Assembly (NCBI GenBank): GCA_024235015.1
Contig: JACKNG010000009.1
Location: forward strand, 144,725 to 208,724
Direction of reading: 5' to 3'
Source: Gammaproteobacteria bacterium
GTDB lineage: Bacteria; Pseudomonadota; Gammaproteobacteria; Ga0077536
Length of the DNA stretch: 64,000 nt
Shown here: positions 51,988 to 61,056 of the stretch, one piece after another
Layout: each line of letters starts with the position of its first letter
How positions within the stretch are numbered: the stretch's first letter is position 1
Translations under genes and position numbers: made by a program
The notes under the pieces: model-generated
Database searches by the model: none
What the model was told of the DNA's origin: nothing
What the model saw: the letters and a program-made list of their open reading frames with translations, nothing else

Positions 51988-53502
51988 ATGTCACTTGCCA
52001 TCGTCAACACGCGGTGCATCCACGGCACCGAGGCCCTGGAGGTCCAGGTCGAGGCGCACATCGCCAACGGCCTGCCCACGTTCACCATCGTCGGCCTGCC
52101 GGAGACGGCGGTACGCGAGAGCCGCGACCGCGTACGCTCGGCCCTGGTCAATTCCGGCTTCGAATTTCCCCAGCGTCGCCTCACCGTCAACCTCGCCCCT
52201 GGCGACGTTCCGAAGGAGGGCACGCGCTTCGATCTCGCCATCGCCGTCGGCATCCTGGTCGCCTCCGGCCAGGTGCCGGCAACGGGAGCGCGCGGCATCG
52301 AGTTCCTCGCCGAGCTGGCCCTGGACGGCGGCTTACGTCCGGTGCGCGCTTCGCTCGCCGCGGCCATCGCCAGCGCCCGTGCCCGCCGCGCGCTGATCGT
52401 GGCCGCCGCGGACGGTGATGCCGCCAGCCTGGTCGACGATGCCTGCATCTACCCGGCGACCGACCTCGGCAGCGTGGTGCGTCACCTGTGCGCCATCGAG
52501 CCCCTGGTACGGGCCCGTCCGCACCTCACCGCCCGCCCGCCCGGCGGCCCCGATCTCGCCGACGTCATCGGCCAGCCGCGCGCGCGGCGCGCCCTCGAGG
52601 TCGCGGCGGCCGGAAGCCACAACCTGCTCCTGGTCGGGCCACCGGGCACCGGCAAGAGCATGCTCGCACAGCGGCTGCCCGGCCTGCTGCCGCCACTCGG
52701 CGCCGACGAGGCCCTCGACGCGGCGGCGCTGCGCTCCATCGCCGGTCTGCCGGTCGACGTTGCGCAGTGGCGCGCACGCCCGTTTCGCGCGCCCCACCAC
52801 TCGGCCTCGGCCGTGGCCCTGGTCGGCGGCGGGCGCCTGCCGCGACCCGGCGAAATTTCCCTCGCCCACCGCGGCGTCCTGTTCCTCGACGAGCTACCCG
52901 AGTTCGATCGCAGTGCGCTCGAGGCCCTGCGCGAACCGCTCGAGACGGGCTGCATCACCATCGCCCGCGCCCAGGGCACGCTGACGTTCCCGGCGAAACT
53001 GCAGCTGGTCGCCGCGATGAATCCCTGCCCCTGCGGCTACCACGGCGACCCGCGCATCGACTGCCGCTGCACCCCCGCCCAGGTCGCACGCTATCGCGGC
53101 CGCATCTCCGGTCCCCTGGCCGAGCGCATCGACATGCACGTCGAGGTGGCGCGCGAGAACCCGGCGCTGCTCGCTGCCGTGCAGCCGGCCGGTGAGGAAT
53201 CGGCGACGGTGGCCGCGCGCGTGGCACGCTGTCGCGCCGTGCAACTCGAACGCCAGGGAATGCTCAACGCGCAACTCGACGCCGCCGGCCTGCGCCGCTG
53301 GTGCCGTACCGCGCCGGATGCCACGGCGCTCCTGGTACGAGCCGCCGAGCGCCTTGCACTCAGTGCACGCAGCCAGCACAAGGTGTTGAAGCTCGCCCGC
53401 ACCATTGCCGACTTCGCGGGGGGTACAGACATCGACAGCGCGCACGTCGCCGAGGCCATCGGCTACCGCGTGCTCGATCGCCATCAGCGCCCAGGAACCT
53501 GA
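51988..53502 (+). CDS. comM: YifB/ComM family AAA+ ATPase
   Basis: The 504-residue protein has the Lon-protease-like N-terminal domain (MSLAIVNTRCIHGTEALEVQVEAHIANGLP), a Mg-chelatase-like AAA+ domain with Walker A LLVGPPGTGKSMLAQRLPG and Walker B GVLFLDELPEF, the zinc-finger-like NPCPCGYHGDPRIDCRC, and a C-terminal domain. ComM is a helicase that extends recombination tracts during natural transformation. The ATG at 51988 gives the family start. The last third is repeated at 63654-64000. comM is a known insertion site for genomic islands in other gammaproteobacteria. Confidence 0.95.
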   Translation: MSLAIVNTRCIHGTEALEVQVEAHIANGLPTFTIVGLPETAVRESRDRVRSALVNSGFEFPQRRLTVNLAPGDVPKEGTRFDLAIAVGILVASGQVPATGARGIEFLAELALDGGLRPVRASLAAAIASARARRALIVAAADGDAASLVDDACIYPATDLGSVVRHLCAIEPLVRARPHLTARPPGGPDLADVIGQPRARRALEVAAAGSHNLLLVGPPGTGKSMLAQRLPGLLPPLGADEALDAAALRSIAGLPVDVAQWRARPFRAPHHSASAVALVGGGRLPRPGEISLAHRGVLFLDELPEFDRSALEALREPLETGCITIARAQGTLTFPAKLQLVAAMNPCPCGYHGDPRIDCRCTPAQVARYRGRISGPLAERIDMHVEVARENPALLAAVQPAGEESATVAARVARCRAVQLERQGMLNAQLDAAGLRRWCRTAPDATALLVRAAERLALSARSQHKVLKLARTIADFAGGTDIDSAHVAEAIGYRVLDRHQRPGT

Positions 53503-53745
53503 CATACCCTGATGCGCGTCCCTAGAACACGGTCAGCGCACGCCGGGATTCCGCCGCGCCGCGCCACAGCCGCACGCCGACCCGCTCACCCACCAGTTGG
53601 CGCTGGCGTGTGCGGCCCCGCCTGGTTGATGTCCAGTGTTCCCTATCGCACCGAGACCGCGGACGCATGCCTGTAGGCTGTGTCGCATGCACTGAAGCGC
53701 ACCACAGCGCCGTGCCGGCCCGGCAAGTAAGTAACAAGGAGAGGT

Positions 53746-53988
53746 ATGAAAGCCAACGTCGTCTTCGTCCGCCAACGCCATCGGCGGGCAGAGCTGCACA
53801 AAGGACACCACAAGTTCAAAGTCGTGGCGCGGCAGCAGCGGCGCATGGATCTTTCGCGCGCGGATGACATCAGCGGGGATCACGTCTCACACGGGGGTGT
53901 TCGCGTCAAAGTTCTCTCGCGGCCCGTCACGCTGTACGCCGCGGTGGTAGCGACCCTGTTGCTGGTGGGCGTTGGCATACTTCGCTGA
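53746..53988 (+). CDS. Small protein with C-terminal membrane helix
   Basis: The 80-residue protein is not recognised. It is basic, with many histidines and arginines in its first 60 residues, and ends in one hydrophobic helix (TLYAAVVATLLLVGVGIL). The AAGGAGAGG ribosome site right ahead of the ATG is among the best in the window, which argues that it is a real gene. It probably anchors in the inner membrane with its basic part in the cytoplasm. It is the first gene after comM in the accessory region. Confidence 0.6.
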   Translation: MKANVVFVRQRHRRAELHKGHHKFKVVARQQRRMDLSRADDISGDHVSHGGVRVKVLSRPVTLYAAVVATLLLVGVGILR

Positions 53989-54079
53989 GCACCAGGCGAC
54001 CTCGTTGTCCGCGCCGCTGTTCGCAGTCGCGGCGCAACGAGGTGACGCCGGACATATCAATCGTTGGAGGAGCACATTC

Positions 54080-54280
54080 ATGATTACTGAATCAACTCGG
54101 CGGATCGCCACGTTCTTCTTCGCAGGCGTGTTGGCCAGCGCCCTTTGCGCGGGCTGCGAGCGGCAGGCCGGCCCGGCCGAACAAGCCGGCAAGCAGATTG
54201 ATGAGGCCACGAGTCGAATCGGCGATAAGGTCGAGCAAATCGGTGACGACATGCAGGACGCGGCGCAGGGCGCGAAGTAG
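54080..54280 (+). CDS. Small lipoprotein
   Basis: The 66-residue protein has a lipoprotein signal peptide ending in LCAGC (acylated cysteine near residue 21). The short mature part (GKQIDEATSRIGDKVEQIGDDMQDAAQGAK) forms one amphipathic helix. The TTGGAGGAG ribosome site is strong. Similar small lipoproteins accompany stress genes such as CsbD and BON proteins in proteobacteria. No function is known. Confidence 0.72.
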   Translation: MITESTRRIATFFFAGVLASALCAGCERQAGPAEQAGKQIDEATSRIGDKVEQIGDDMQDAAQGAK

Positions 54281-54496
54281 AGGAGCGAGAGTCGAAGTCC
54301 GGGAGTTCGATCGTTTGGTCGGGGCCCCTGCGGACAAACGCGTGCGGCCGGCACCTCCGCCAGCCGTTCACCTACCTGCTGCGCGGTTTACCGCACCGAC
54401 CGCTCAGCGCGCCCCTGACGATACTTAATCGAGCGGCCGGCGCCGGAATTTCGCAGCGCGTCTGCCGCTGTTTTAACCATTGAGCAGGAGATGACG

Positions 54497-54673
54497 ATGA
54501 ACAAGGAACAGGTCAAAGGTCGCGTCAAGGAAGCGACCGGCACGATAAAGGAAGTTGTTGGCACCGTTGTCGGCAACGATCGCCTGAAGGTGAAAGGGCA
54601 GGTTGAGCAAACCGTGGGCGAAGCCCAGGCGGGATTGGGCGACCTCAAGAACACGATCGATAACGCGTCGTAA
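54497..54673 (+). CDS. CsbD-family stress protein
   Basis: The 58-residue protein MNKEQVKGRVKEATGTIKEV has the CsbD repeat-like pattern, repeated as DRLKVKGQVEQTVGEAQ. CsbD proteins rise in general stress; their molecular role is unknown. The ATG at 54497 is preferred over the one at 54491 because the CAGGAG ribosome site touches the earlier codon. Confidence 0.88.
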   Translation: MNKEQVKGRVKEATGTIKEVVGTVVGNDRLKVKGQVEQTVGEAQAGLGDLKNTIDNAS

Positions 54674-54780
54674 GGGTGCCGGCCGCGGCAGCGCTGCTGC
54701 GCATGGGCGCGGGCGGACCAAGCCGCGGTCGCGAAGGCAACGGCCCGCACGGTTTCGCCAGGCAATAGGAGCAGCCCGCG

Positions 54781-55002
54781 ATGAGCCTCGGAACAATACT
54801 GTTGATTTTGCTCCTGCTGACGCTGGTCGGCGTCATACCGACCTGGCCGCACAGCCGAAGCTGGGGCTACGGACCGAGCGGTGCACTCAGCCACGACCTC
54901 CCCCCCTCCCCCCGCAAAGCCCGCAGCGGCCCAGCGTGTGGTCCCGGGGTCAGGTCTTGCCTTTTGCCCCCGTGCCTCGGGCCACGCTTACGATCCGACT
55001 GA
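54781..55002 (+). pseudogene. DUF3309-like gene truncated by a transposable element
   Basis: The first 38 residues (MSLGTILLILLLLTLVGVIP, TWPHSRSWGYGPSG) match the DUF3309 family of small membrane proteins of about 50 residues. After GYGPSGAL the normal hydrophobic tail is replaced by unrelated Pro/Arg-rich codons that run into the left end of the transposable element at 54949. The second membrane segment is lost. About 55 bases between the break and the element are also unlike the family. Confidence 0.65.
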
Positions 55003-55911
55003 CTCGGGAATAGTGCAGCCCGAAATACTCTCCGATTTCCCGCAGCGTGTACGCCCCACTACGATAGGCGCCGACGATGGCTTCATCTCGACTGCGAGAA
55101 TCCTGCTCCCAATCCACTAACGATCTCTGCGCACGACGAGTCTGTTGCGCGGGCACCTCTATAACCCGTTCATCGATGCCCTGATCATCGAGGTGCCTCG
55201 ACACGAATTGCTCGTCGCCCAGGAACACACCATTGCGCAACGAAATCCAAGGCGACCCTGCGTTCCTCCCCGCCGCGACGAAGGCCTCGTACCGACGTCT
55301 CGCCTCGCGTCTCGTTCTCGCGAACTGGCTAAGGATCGCGTCGACAGTCAGCCATGAATCCGGTTTGTCGACCCCGGCAGTTTGCCGAAAGCTGCTCCAC
55401 CGCCATTGTTCCACCCCCGCCACCAACCCCGCCCGCACGGGGTTGAGCACGATATATCGCGCCAGTTCCAGTAGGTGCGCCTCCCGTTGAACAAGGATCG
55501 CCTTGTATCGACCTTGGAAAACGTGCCCTACGAGTTGGTGCTTGCGGTTGAACGCGTTTGCATAGCCGCCATTGAGCTGCCGCATCCCTTGCGGAAGGTC
55601 ACCGAAAGGTGTTTCCACCAGGAGATGATAGTGGTTGGTCATCTGGCACCAGGCATGGATATGCCAGGCGTAGCGTTCGACGACCTCTTCCAACAGGGCG
55701 TTGAACCTGGCGCGATCTCCCTCAGTCCTGTAAATCACCCCACGGCGGTCGCCGCGCGAAGTGATGTGGTAAAGCGCGCCCGCAAAAGCCAAACGCAAAG
55801 GTCGTGACATTCGGAATCCTTTCCGGCCGTCCAATCGGATGGCAAACGCTACGACATCAATCCTTTCGGTTCAACGCACGCAGAGCGACCCGGCAAAAGG
55901 CAAGACCTGAC
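54949..55911. mobile_element. RAYT (IS200-like) element with 20-bp inverted ends
   Basis: The element of about 963 bp is bounded by perfect 20-bp inverted repeats: GTCAGGTCTTGCCTTTTGCC at 54949-54968 and its reverse complement at 55892-55911. It contains one transposase gene on the minus strand, whose stop codon lies inside the left repeat. The ends may extend a few bases further (CCGG-rich flanks). No target duplication was identified. It sits at the broken 3' end of the DUF3309 gene. Confidence 0.75.
54950..55810 (-). CDS. REP-associated tyrosine (Y1) transposase
   Basis: The 286-residue protein starts MSRPLRLAFAGALYHITSRG and has the HUH motif NHYHLLVET, a VFQGRYKAILVQRE block and LELARYIVLNPVRAGLV, which mark the IS200-like Y1 transposases called RAYTs. 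The C-terminal helix-turn-helix (TLREIGEYFGLHYSRVSRIV) is also common in this group. RAYTs act on REP palindromes; REP-like repeats occur elsewhere in the window. The frame is intact, so it may be functional. Confidence 0.88.
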   Translation of the reverse strand: MSRPLRLAFAGALYHITSRGDRRGVIYRTEGDRARFNALLEEVVERYAWHIHAWCQMTNHYHLLVETPFGDLPQGMRQLNGGYANAFNRKHQLVGHVFQGRYKAILVQREAHLLELARYIVLNPVRAGLVAGVEQWRWSSFRQTAGVDKPDSWLTVDAILSQFARTRREARRRYEAFVAAGRNAGSPWISLRNGVFLGDEQFVSRHLDDQGIDERVIEVPAQQTRRAQRSLVDWEQDSRSRDEAIVGAYRSGAYTLREIGEYFGLHYSRVSRIVSVARGTGAKGKT

Positions 55912-56676
55912 ACCGGAGCCCCCCAGGTGTAAGACGGGAATAACGCCGGGTGGGGTGGCCCAGGGCACGGCCGCCAGACAGACCTTCGCTGCGCTACACC
56001 AGCGGGTCCTCGCGGACCGTCGCCCACGTGGAGATGGCGTCGAGGAGAGCGCGCGTCATCGTCTCTTGCCGTCGCATGCGATCCACCGGCAGGAGATCGT
56101 CTCGCCTCTTCTTGGGTATTGTGCGCGTCACCGTGGACCGCGGCCGATGTACGGTAGAGCATCGCGAACAGCCGCGTTGTCGCATGTCGTGGCCGGGTCG
56201 ACACGAAGCTGCGAGTCGGGGTCGTGCGCGACCTGGCGCATCGGCAACGCGGCAACGCGTGCGCGCATGGACTCGCACTGTATGAGCAAGCGTGGCAGCG
56301 ACCATCCCCGCGCGCGCTGTAGCGGTCAACGATGGCGTGGCGACCCACCGGATCGCGCGACCGCTACCTGCGGTAACCATTGCGATGCTGCGTGCGCGGT
56401 TGGTCCGTGCGCGCGGCGCGCTGCCGTCATCGCGCGCCGTGGGGTGTCCAGGCGTGACGGCGAGCGCGGCACACCCTGCACCCGCGCATCAATGTGTGCT
56501 GCCGTACCGACGCCAGGGTGTAGGCCGACTATCGTTGACCGTCCCTGAATGGCCCGGCCCGATGCAACAGCGCGCGCAGTGTCCAGCGGGGGCGACGCCC
56601 CGCCCGCGTCGAACGACGCTGTCCAACTCCGCCAGTTGGCGTCACGCCGATTCACCGTTCTCCAGGAGACGACATC
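55912..56676. other. Accessory-region stretch without a recognised gene
   Basis: These 765 bases between the transposable element and the BON gene hold several long open frames, but all are rich in Arg, Pro and Cys and overlap on both strands, as expected by chance in GC-rich DNA. No ribosome site or family motif was found. The lost end of the DUF3309 gene was not seen here. Confidence 0.5.
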
Positions 56677-57534
56677 ATGCTGTTCATGCAGCGCAAACCC
56701 GCCCGCCCCGTCATCACCGCCACCGCGATGCGCCAAGCGTGGTGCTTCCTCCTCGCCGCCATGATTCCAGCCTGGGCGCTGGCCGACGATGGCGCACAGG
56801 ATCTCGCCGATGCGCGCGTGGAAGCCCGCATCGACACCACGTACGCGCTCAATCGCTTTCTCCGCGCCGACCTGCTCGAGGTCGCGGTGCATGACGGCAA
56901 GGCAACCTTGAACGGCACCGTCGACAACGGCGTCAATCGCGAACTGGCCGAACAGATCGCGCTCGGCGCCGACGGCATAAAGGCGGTCGACAATCAGATC
57001 GTGGTACACGCGGATTACGTCACCCCGCAGCGCGCAGAGCGCAGCTATGGCGAAGTCATCGACGACACCACGACTACCGTCCTGGTGAAATCCAAGCTGA
57101 CTTGGAGCCGTTACGTCGAGGGTCTGAGCACCGAGGTCATCACCGAGCGCGGTAAGGTCACCCTGCGTGGCAGCGCGGACAGCCCGGAGGCACGCGAGCT
57201 TGCCGGTCGGATGGCCCTCAACACCTATGGTGTGGTCGGCGTCGACAACCATCTCGAGGTCACTCCCCGGCCGCACGCCAAGAGGACAGCCACCGATGAC
57301 GCCATGGGGGAGATGGGCCGCGACATCGCCGACAGCTGGATCACGGCCAAGGTCAAATCGACCCTGTTCTACTCAAGCAATGTGCCCGGCTCGGACATCA
57401 AGGTCAGCACCGTCGAGGGTGTGGTTACGCTCAGTGGCCGGTTGGCCAGCACGGCGCAGCGCGAGCTGGCCATCGAACTCGCGAACGACGTACGTGGCGT
57501 GCGCCAGGTCGAAGCGAGCGGACTGGTCATCTGA
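56677..57534 (+). CDS. BON-domain periplasmic protein (three BON domains)
   Basis: The 285-residue protein has a signal peptide ending near ALADDG and three BON domains (about residues 50-105, 125-185 and 210-280), each with the pattern 'VxDGKATLNGTV', 'ITERGKVTLRGSA' and 'VEGVVTLSGRLAS'. BON domains bind phospholipid or protect the envelope in osmotic stress, as in OsmY and DolP. The CAGGAGACGACATC ribosome region precedes the ATG at 56677. Confidence 0.88.
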   Translation: MLFMQRKPARPVITATAMRQAWCFLLAAMIPAWALADDGAQDLADARVEARIDTTYALNRFLRADLLEVAVHDGKATLNGTVDNGVNRELAEQIALGADGIKAVDNQIVVHADYVTPQRAERSYGEVIDDTTTTVLVKSKLTWSRYVEGLSTEVITERGKVTLRGSADSPEARELAGRMALNTYGVVGVDNHLEVTPRPHAKRTATDDAMGEMGRDIADSWITAKVKSTLFYSSNVPGSDIKVSTVEGVVTLSGRLASTAQRELAIELANDVRGVRQVEASGLVI

Positions 57535-57672
57535 TTGCATCGAACCGTCATCGTCGCCGGTCTGCGGGCCAGCGCCCGGGCCGGCCGACGAGAACCGCGC
57601 CTGCAGGCACTTCACGCCATCGTGCAGCCGCACCGCCGCACCGCTCGCTGAACCTAGACAGAGGAGAACGTC

Positions 57673-57987
57673 ATGAATCCGTCGCCTATCGAGATTTCCA
57701 GGGATGAGCTGCTCGAGGAATTCCTCAAGGTCGTTGCAGACGCGGAAGCCCTGCTGCATGCCACGGCCGAACACGGTGGTGAGGAACTCGCTGCCATGCG
57801 TGCTGGCATGCACGAAACGCTGACCGCGGCGAAGGCACGCTGCGGCGCCGCGCGAGACGGTGTCGTGCTCAAGGGCCGGGCCGCGGCCGATGCGACCGAT
57901 AGCTATGTGCGCGAGAACCCGTGGTCAGCCGTCGGCGTGGCGGCAGGGTTGGGGCTACTCATCGGCCTGCTTGGCAGGCGGCGCTAG
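57673..57987 (+). CDS. DUF883 family protein (ElaB/YqjD-like)
   Basis: The 104-residue protein has a helical N-terminal part (DELLEEFLKVVADAEALLHATA) and a C-terminal membrane anchor with the family motif YVRENPWSAVGVAAGLGLLIGLLGRR. ElaB and YqjD attach to the inner membrane and bind ribosomes in stationary phase. The AGAGGAGAA ribosome site is strong. It heads a run equivalent to E. coli yqjD-yqjE-yqjK. Confidence 0.9.
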   Translation: MNPSPIEISRDELLEEFLKVVADAEALLHATAEHGGEELAAMRAGMHETLTAAKARCGAARDGVVLKGRAAADATDSYVRENPWSAVGVAAGLGLLIGLLGRRR

Positions 57988-58001
57988 GCGCCGGGCACGG
58001 C

Positions 58002-58394
58002 ATGCCGACCCCGGCGTACATCGCGCGTTCTGGCCTGCTGGCGTCGCTGTCCGCCTTCGCGGCATCGCTCGCGACCAGTGCGCAGCTACGGCTGCAACTC
58101 CTCGCGCTCGATGTCGAGGAACAGCGCCTGCATTTCTTCAGCGTACTCGCACGGACCTTGGTCGCCGCGTTCTGCCTTGGCCTTGCCACCGTGCTCGCCA
58201 CGGCGGCGCTGGTGGTCACCTACTGGTTCACGCATCGCCTGCTCGTGCTAGGCGTGCTGGCCGTCCTCTTCCTCTTCGCCGGCATCATCGCGGCAATCGG
58301 CGCGCGACATGGGTTGGCGACCTGTCCGGCCTTGTTCGCGAGCAGCCGCGAACAGCTCGAACTCGACAAACGTCAGTTCACCAACCACCCGTGA
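58002..58394 (+). CDS. YqjE-like (phage holin-like DUF1469) membrane protein
   Basis: The 130-residue protein has two central hydrophobic helices (ARTLVAAFCLGLATVLATAALVV and LLVLGVLAVLFLFAGIIAAIGA) flanked by LLALDVEEQRLHFF and SREQLELDKRQF, the pattern of YqjE-family proteins. It lies 14 bases after the DUF883 gene and overlaps the next gene by 4 bases. Its function is unknown. Confidence 0.82.
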   Translation: MPTPAYIARSGLLASLSAFAASLATSAQLRLQLLALDVEEQRLHFFSVLARTLVAAFCLGLATVLATAALVVTYWFTHRLLVLGVLAVLFLFAGIIAAIGARHGLATCPALFASSREQLELDKRQFTNHP

Positions 58395-58744
58395 ACGAGG
58401 CGCGTACGGCATTGCTGGCACGACGCGCGGCGCTGATCGTGCGCATCGATGACCAGCGCCGGGCGCTGGCACGCCGGGAACATATCCTCGAACAGCCTCT
58501 GCTCGGCGTCGAAATCGCGGTGCGAACCTGGCGCCTGTTTACCCGGTACCCGACCTGGCTGGGTGCCGCCGCGCTCGCCGTCGCGATCACGCGACAGGGC
58601 TCCGCCGCACCGCTGGTGTGCCGGGGCTGGATTGTCTGGCAGGGCGTGCGCGGAGTGTGGCAGGCGTGGCGCACCCTGGTGGCCTGTACGCAAGCCGAAG
58701 TTGATGCGAACCACAGGACCGGCGACACCGACGCGGCGCCGTGA
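58391..58744 (+). CDS. YqjK-like family protein
   Basis: The 117-residue protein begins MNEARTALLARRAALIVRIDDQRRALA and has the central YPTWLGAAALAVAITRQ segment, features of the small YqjK family found after yqjE. The GTG at 58391 overlaps the yqjE-like stop as GTGA. Function unknown. Confidence 0.75.
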   Translation: MNEARTALLARRAALIVRIDDQRRALARREHILEQPLLGVEIAVRTWRLFTRYPTWLGAAALAVAITRQGSAAPLVCRGWIVWQGVRGVWQAWRTLVACTQAEVDANHRTGDTDAAP

Positions 58745-59162
58745 GCGGCGCCGCTGAACGGGAAGCCGGCGCCGCTCCGCGCCGCCGGCCGGTGGACCCG
58801 CTTCTCCATGCCCGGACTCGCCGCGAGCACGTCGAGGCCGACCTCCGCCGCTGTCGCGGCGGCGCGGTCCGTCGGGACTGCGTATCGATTCCACGCGTGG
58901 CCGCCTGCCGTCGGTGGCCCATCATGAGTGCCGGCTGCGAGCGTCTGCACGCATATCGAGTTCTTTCGGCGAAGGCGCCAGGTAGCCATGTTCGGCCGGG
59001 GTGCAATGGACACTTGCTGGTGCGGAGCCGGTACCGGCAACTACGCCAACCACGGGGAATCCAGCTATCGGCCGGGGGATCGCCTGGGGTACCGGCGGGG
59101 CCGCACGGGGGCGGCCCGCCTATCGCGACGGGGCTCCCCCAGGGCTCGGTGGAGTGTCGCGC
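58745..59162. other. Intergenic stretch between the yqjK-like and OmpA-like genes
   Basis: These 418 bases lie between convergent genes. Several chance open frames are present on both strands, but no ribosome site, family motif or clear terminator was found. Confidence 0.45.
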
Positions 59163-60041
59163 TCAGCGTTCGATCGTGATGCTGACCTGGCGATTGCGTG
59201 CCTCGCGCACGTCATTGGCGGTGGCGATTGGCGGATCGATTTCGCCGTGCGCCTTGGTCACGACTTCACCGGCATTCACGTGCATCCCGAGCAGCGCCTG
59301 CCTGACGGCGTCGACGCGCCGCTGGGACAGGTGCTGGTTGTAGTCTGTGGCGCCCTCGGTGCTGGCATGGCCGATGGCGACGATGCGGGAAACGTGGTGG
59401 GTCGCGCTCTCGCTACTCAGTCTTTCAAGAACGCCCCGCGCCTCCGCCGTGATGTCCGACTTGTCGAAGTCAAAGAAGACGGTGTAGGTGCTCGGCAGGT
59501 CTGCCGGCGGCGGAGTCGGCGGCGCAGGCGGGACGGCCATCGGCACAACGGCCGCGACGGGCACCCGCAGGGCGTCGTCGACGGCGAGCATGGCGTCGGT
59601 GTATGCAGCCTTGCAGGCCGCCATATCCGCGGCCTGGATATCCTCGGCGGCCTGCTCGATCCAGCAGTCGAACGATGCCTGCGCCCGCGCCGCGGACTGC
59701 GGCACGACCTCGCGCGCGCCGCCCGCGAAGGCATCGGTCAGGCGCGTGCGGGCCTGTGACAATTCCGCGATGTAGCGCGGCTCGAGGAAGTCCTGGTGAT
59801 GTTCGATGCGATCGGGATCTACCGGTTGCCCGCTTGCAGCGGCCGCGGCCCGCGCGGCGTAATCGCCGGCGTCGCGCTTGTCACCCTGGTCGATCTCGGC
59901 ACGTGACAGGTCGGTGTAGTCGCGCGCCAGGGCCTGGTTGAAATCGGTGGTATCCGCCGCGCTCGCGGCACCGGTTACCATGACTCCCGCAAGGGGGATG
60001 GCGAGCAGGAACGCGGCTGCGGATTGCTTCTGATGGATCAT
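59163..60041 (-). CDS. OmpA-family peptidoglycan-binding protein
   Basis: The 292-residue protein has a signal peptide ending near GAASAAD, a helical N-terminal region of about 130 residues, a Pro-rich linker (VAVPPAPPTPPPADLPS is similar to it) and a C-terminal OmpA-like domain (about residues 185-290) with YTVFFDFDKSDITAEA, IGHASTEGATDYNQHLSQRR and EARNRQVSITIER. It probably links the envelope to peptidoglycan. The ATG at 60041 gives a normal signal peptide. It follows the beta-barrel gene by 72 bases. Confidence 0.87.
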   Translation of the reverse strand: MIHQKQSAAAFLLAIPLAGVMVTGAASAADTTDFNQALARDYTDLSRAEIDQGDKRDAGDYAARAAAAASGQPVDPDRIEHHQDFLEPRYIAELSQARTRLTDAFAGGAREVVPQSAARAQASFDCWIEQAAEDIQAADMAACKAAYTDAMLAVDDALRVPVAAVVPMAVPPAPPTPPPADLPSTYTVFFDFDKSDITAEARGVLERLSSESATHHVSRIVAIGHASTEGATDYNQHLSQRRVDAVRQALLGMHVNAGEVVTKAHGEIDPPIATANDVREARNRQVSITIER

Positions 60042-60113
60042 GAAACGGAGTCTCCCGAGTTTGGTACTGCGCGGCATGGCATGGCGCTGCTGCGCCCGAC
60101 CGACGGGGCGCTG

Positions 60114-60638
60114 CTAGAAATTGAAACCGATGCCGACCGAATACGGGACGACGCCATCGTTGCAGCAGTCGTCCAGGGGTACCTCGTAGGCGATACTGCC
60201 GAACACGAAGGTGCTCTCGTTGACGTAGTACTTGAGGCCGAGCTCGGGGCCAAGCAGTGCCTCGTCGTCCAAACCCGCGCCGTAGATGGCGCCGATGTTC
60301 ATACCGACATAGGGTTGCCACTTGGCGAAGTCCCACTGGTAGGCGCCCTGGAAGATGGTGCGACTGTTGATCAGCGTGTGGTCCCCGCTGTCGTTGGCCT
60401 GTATCCCCTGCTTGACGGAGAACACCCAGTTTTTGGTGTAGTAGTAGCCGAGTGAACCGGTGAGGCCGAAATTGGAACGGTCGAAGTCATTGGTCGACTG
60501 GCCGGTTCCGGTGAGTGTCATCTCGTAGTTCCCCGCGTGCGGGCCGGGATCGAGAGCGTAAGGTGGCATGCCGTCTGCTTGCGCCGTGCCGATGGCGCCA
60601 ATCAATGTCAGGGAAATGACACCGCAGGTAGTTTTCAT
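60114..60638 (-). CDS. Outer-membrane beta-barrel protein
   Basis: The 174-residue protein has a signal peptide (MKTTCGVISLTLIGAIGTAQA) and a mature part with alternating aromatic residues (FGLTGSLGYYYTKNWVFSVKQG, YQWDFAKWQPYVGMNIGAIYG) ending in VGIGFNF, with a terminal phenylalanine as outer-membrane barrels require. It resembles the eight-stranded OmpA/OmpW-like barrels. The ATG at 60638 is 9 bases from the GGAG site and is preferred to the one at 60644. Function unknown. Confidence 0.78.
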   Translation of the reverse strand: MKTTCGVISLTLIGAIGTAQADGMPPYALDPGPHAGNYEMTLTGTGQSTNDFDRSNFGLTGSLGYYYTKNWVFSVKQGIQANDSGDHTLINSRTIFQGAYQWDFAKWQPYVGMNIGAIYGAGLDDEALLGPELGLKYYVNESTFVFGSIAYEVPLDDCCNDGVVPYSVGIGFNF

Positions 60639-60644
60639 GGTCAT

Positions 60645-61056
60645 GAACTCCGCCCGAGCGATCCGTACATGGACGAATCTCTGGGTCTTGGTGGGGCGAC
60701 CACACGACCGGAACCGTGCGGGCGATAGTGCCGGATGCTCCGCGCCTCGAACCGGCGGCTGCGGAGGGCAGGTACGGTCGTCGACGACATCGCGGACACC
60801 GGGGTGGTGTCGCGAGTCTTAGGGAACGATCGCGAGATGAAGCGTAGTCGCGGACGCGCGATGCGTCGGTGCGTTGGGGCACACAGTCTCGCTCCTCACG
60901 CGCACAGCGCGACTGCGGGTAAGAGCCGGGCGGGTATGTCGAACAGGCGTTGGCTGGCTACCTGGGCAAGTTGACGCCGGGTTTTCCGTCGATCACGGGT
61001 TTGCCCAGGCCCCGAAGTGGGAACCGCGTCCCCCTCCAGGTGGTGGCTGCGAGAGC
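60645..61056. other. Intergenic stretch upstream of the beta-barrel gene
   Basis: No gene is recognised in these 412 bases. They should contain the promoter of the beta-barrel/OmpA-like pair, but no standard -35/-10 pair was evident. Confidence 0.4.

Noticed and set aside
55950..56550. Overlapping open frames between the transposable element and the BON gene
   Set aside because: Composition is dominated by Arg, Pro, Ala and Cys on both strands, without ribosome sites or known motifs.
57921..58394. Longer start for the yqjE-like gene
   Set aside because: The extra codons overlap the DUF883 gene, while the ATG at 58002 gives the family N-terminus.
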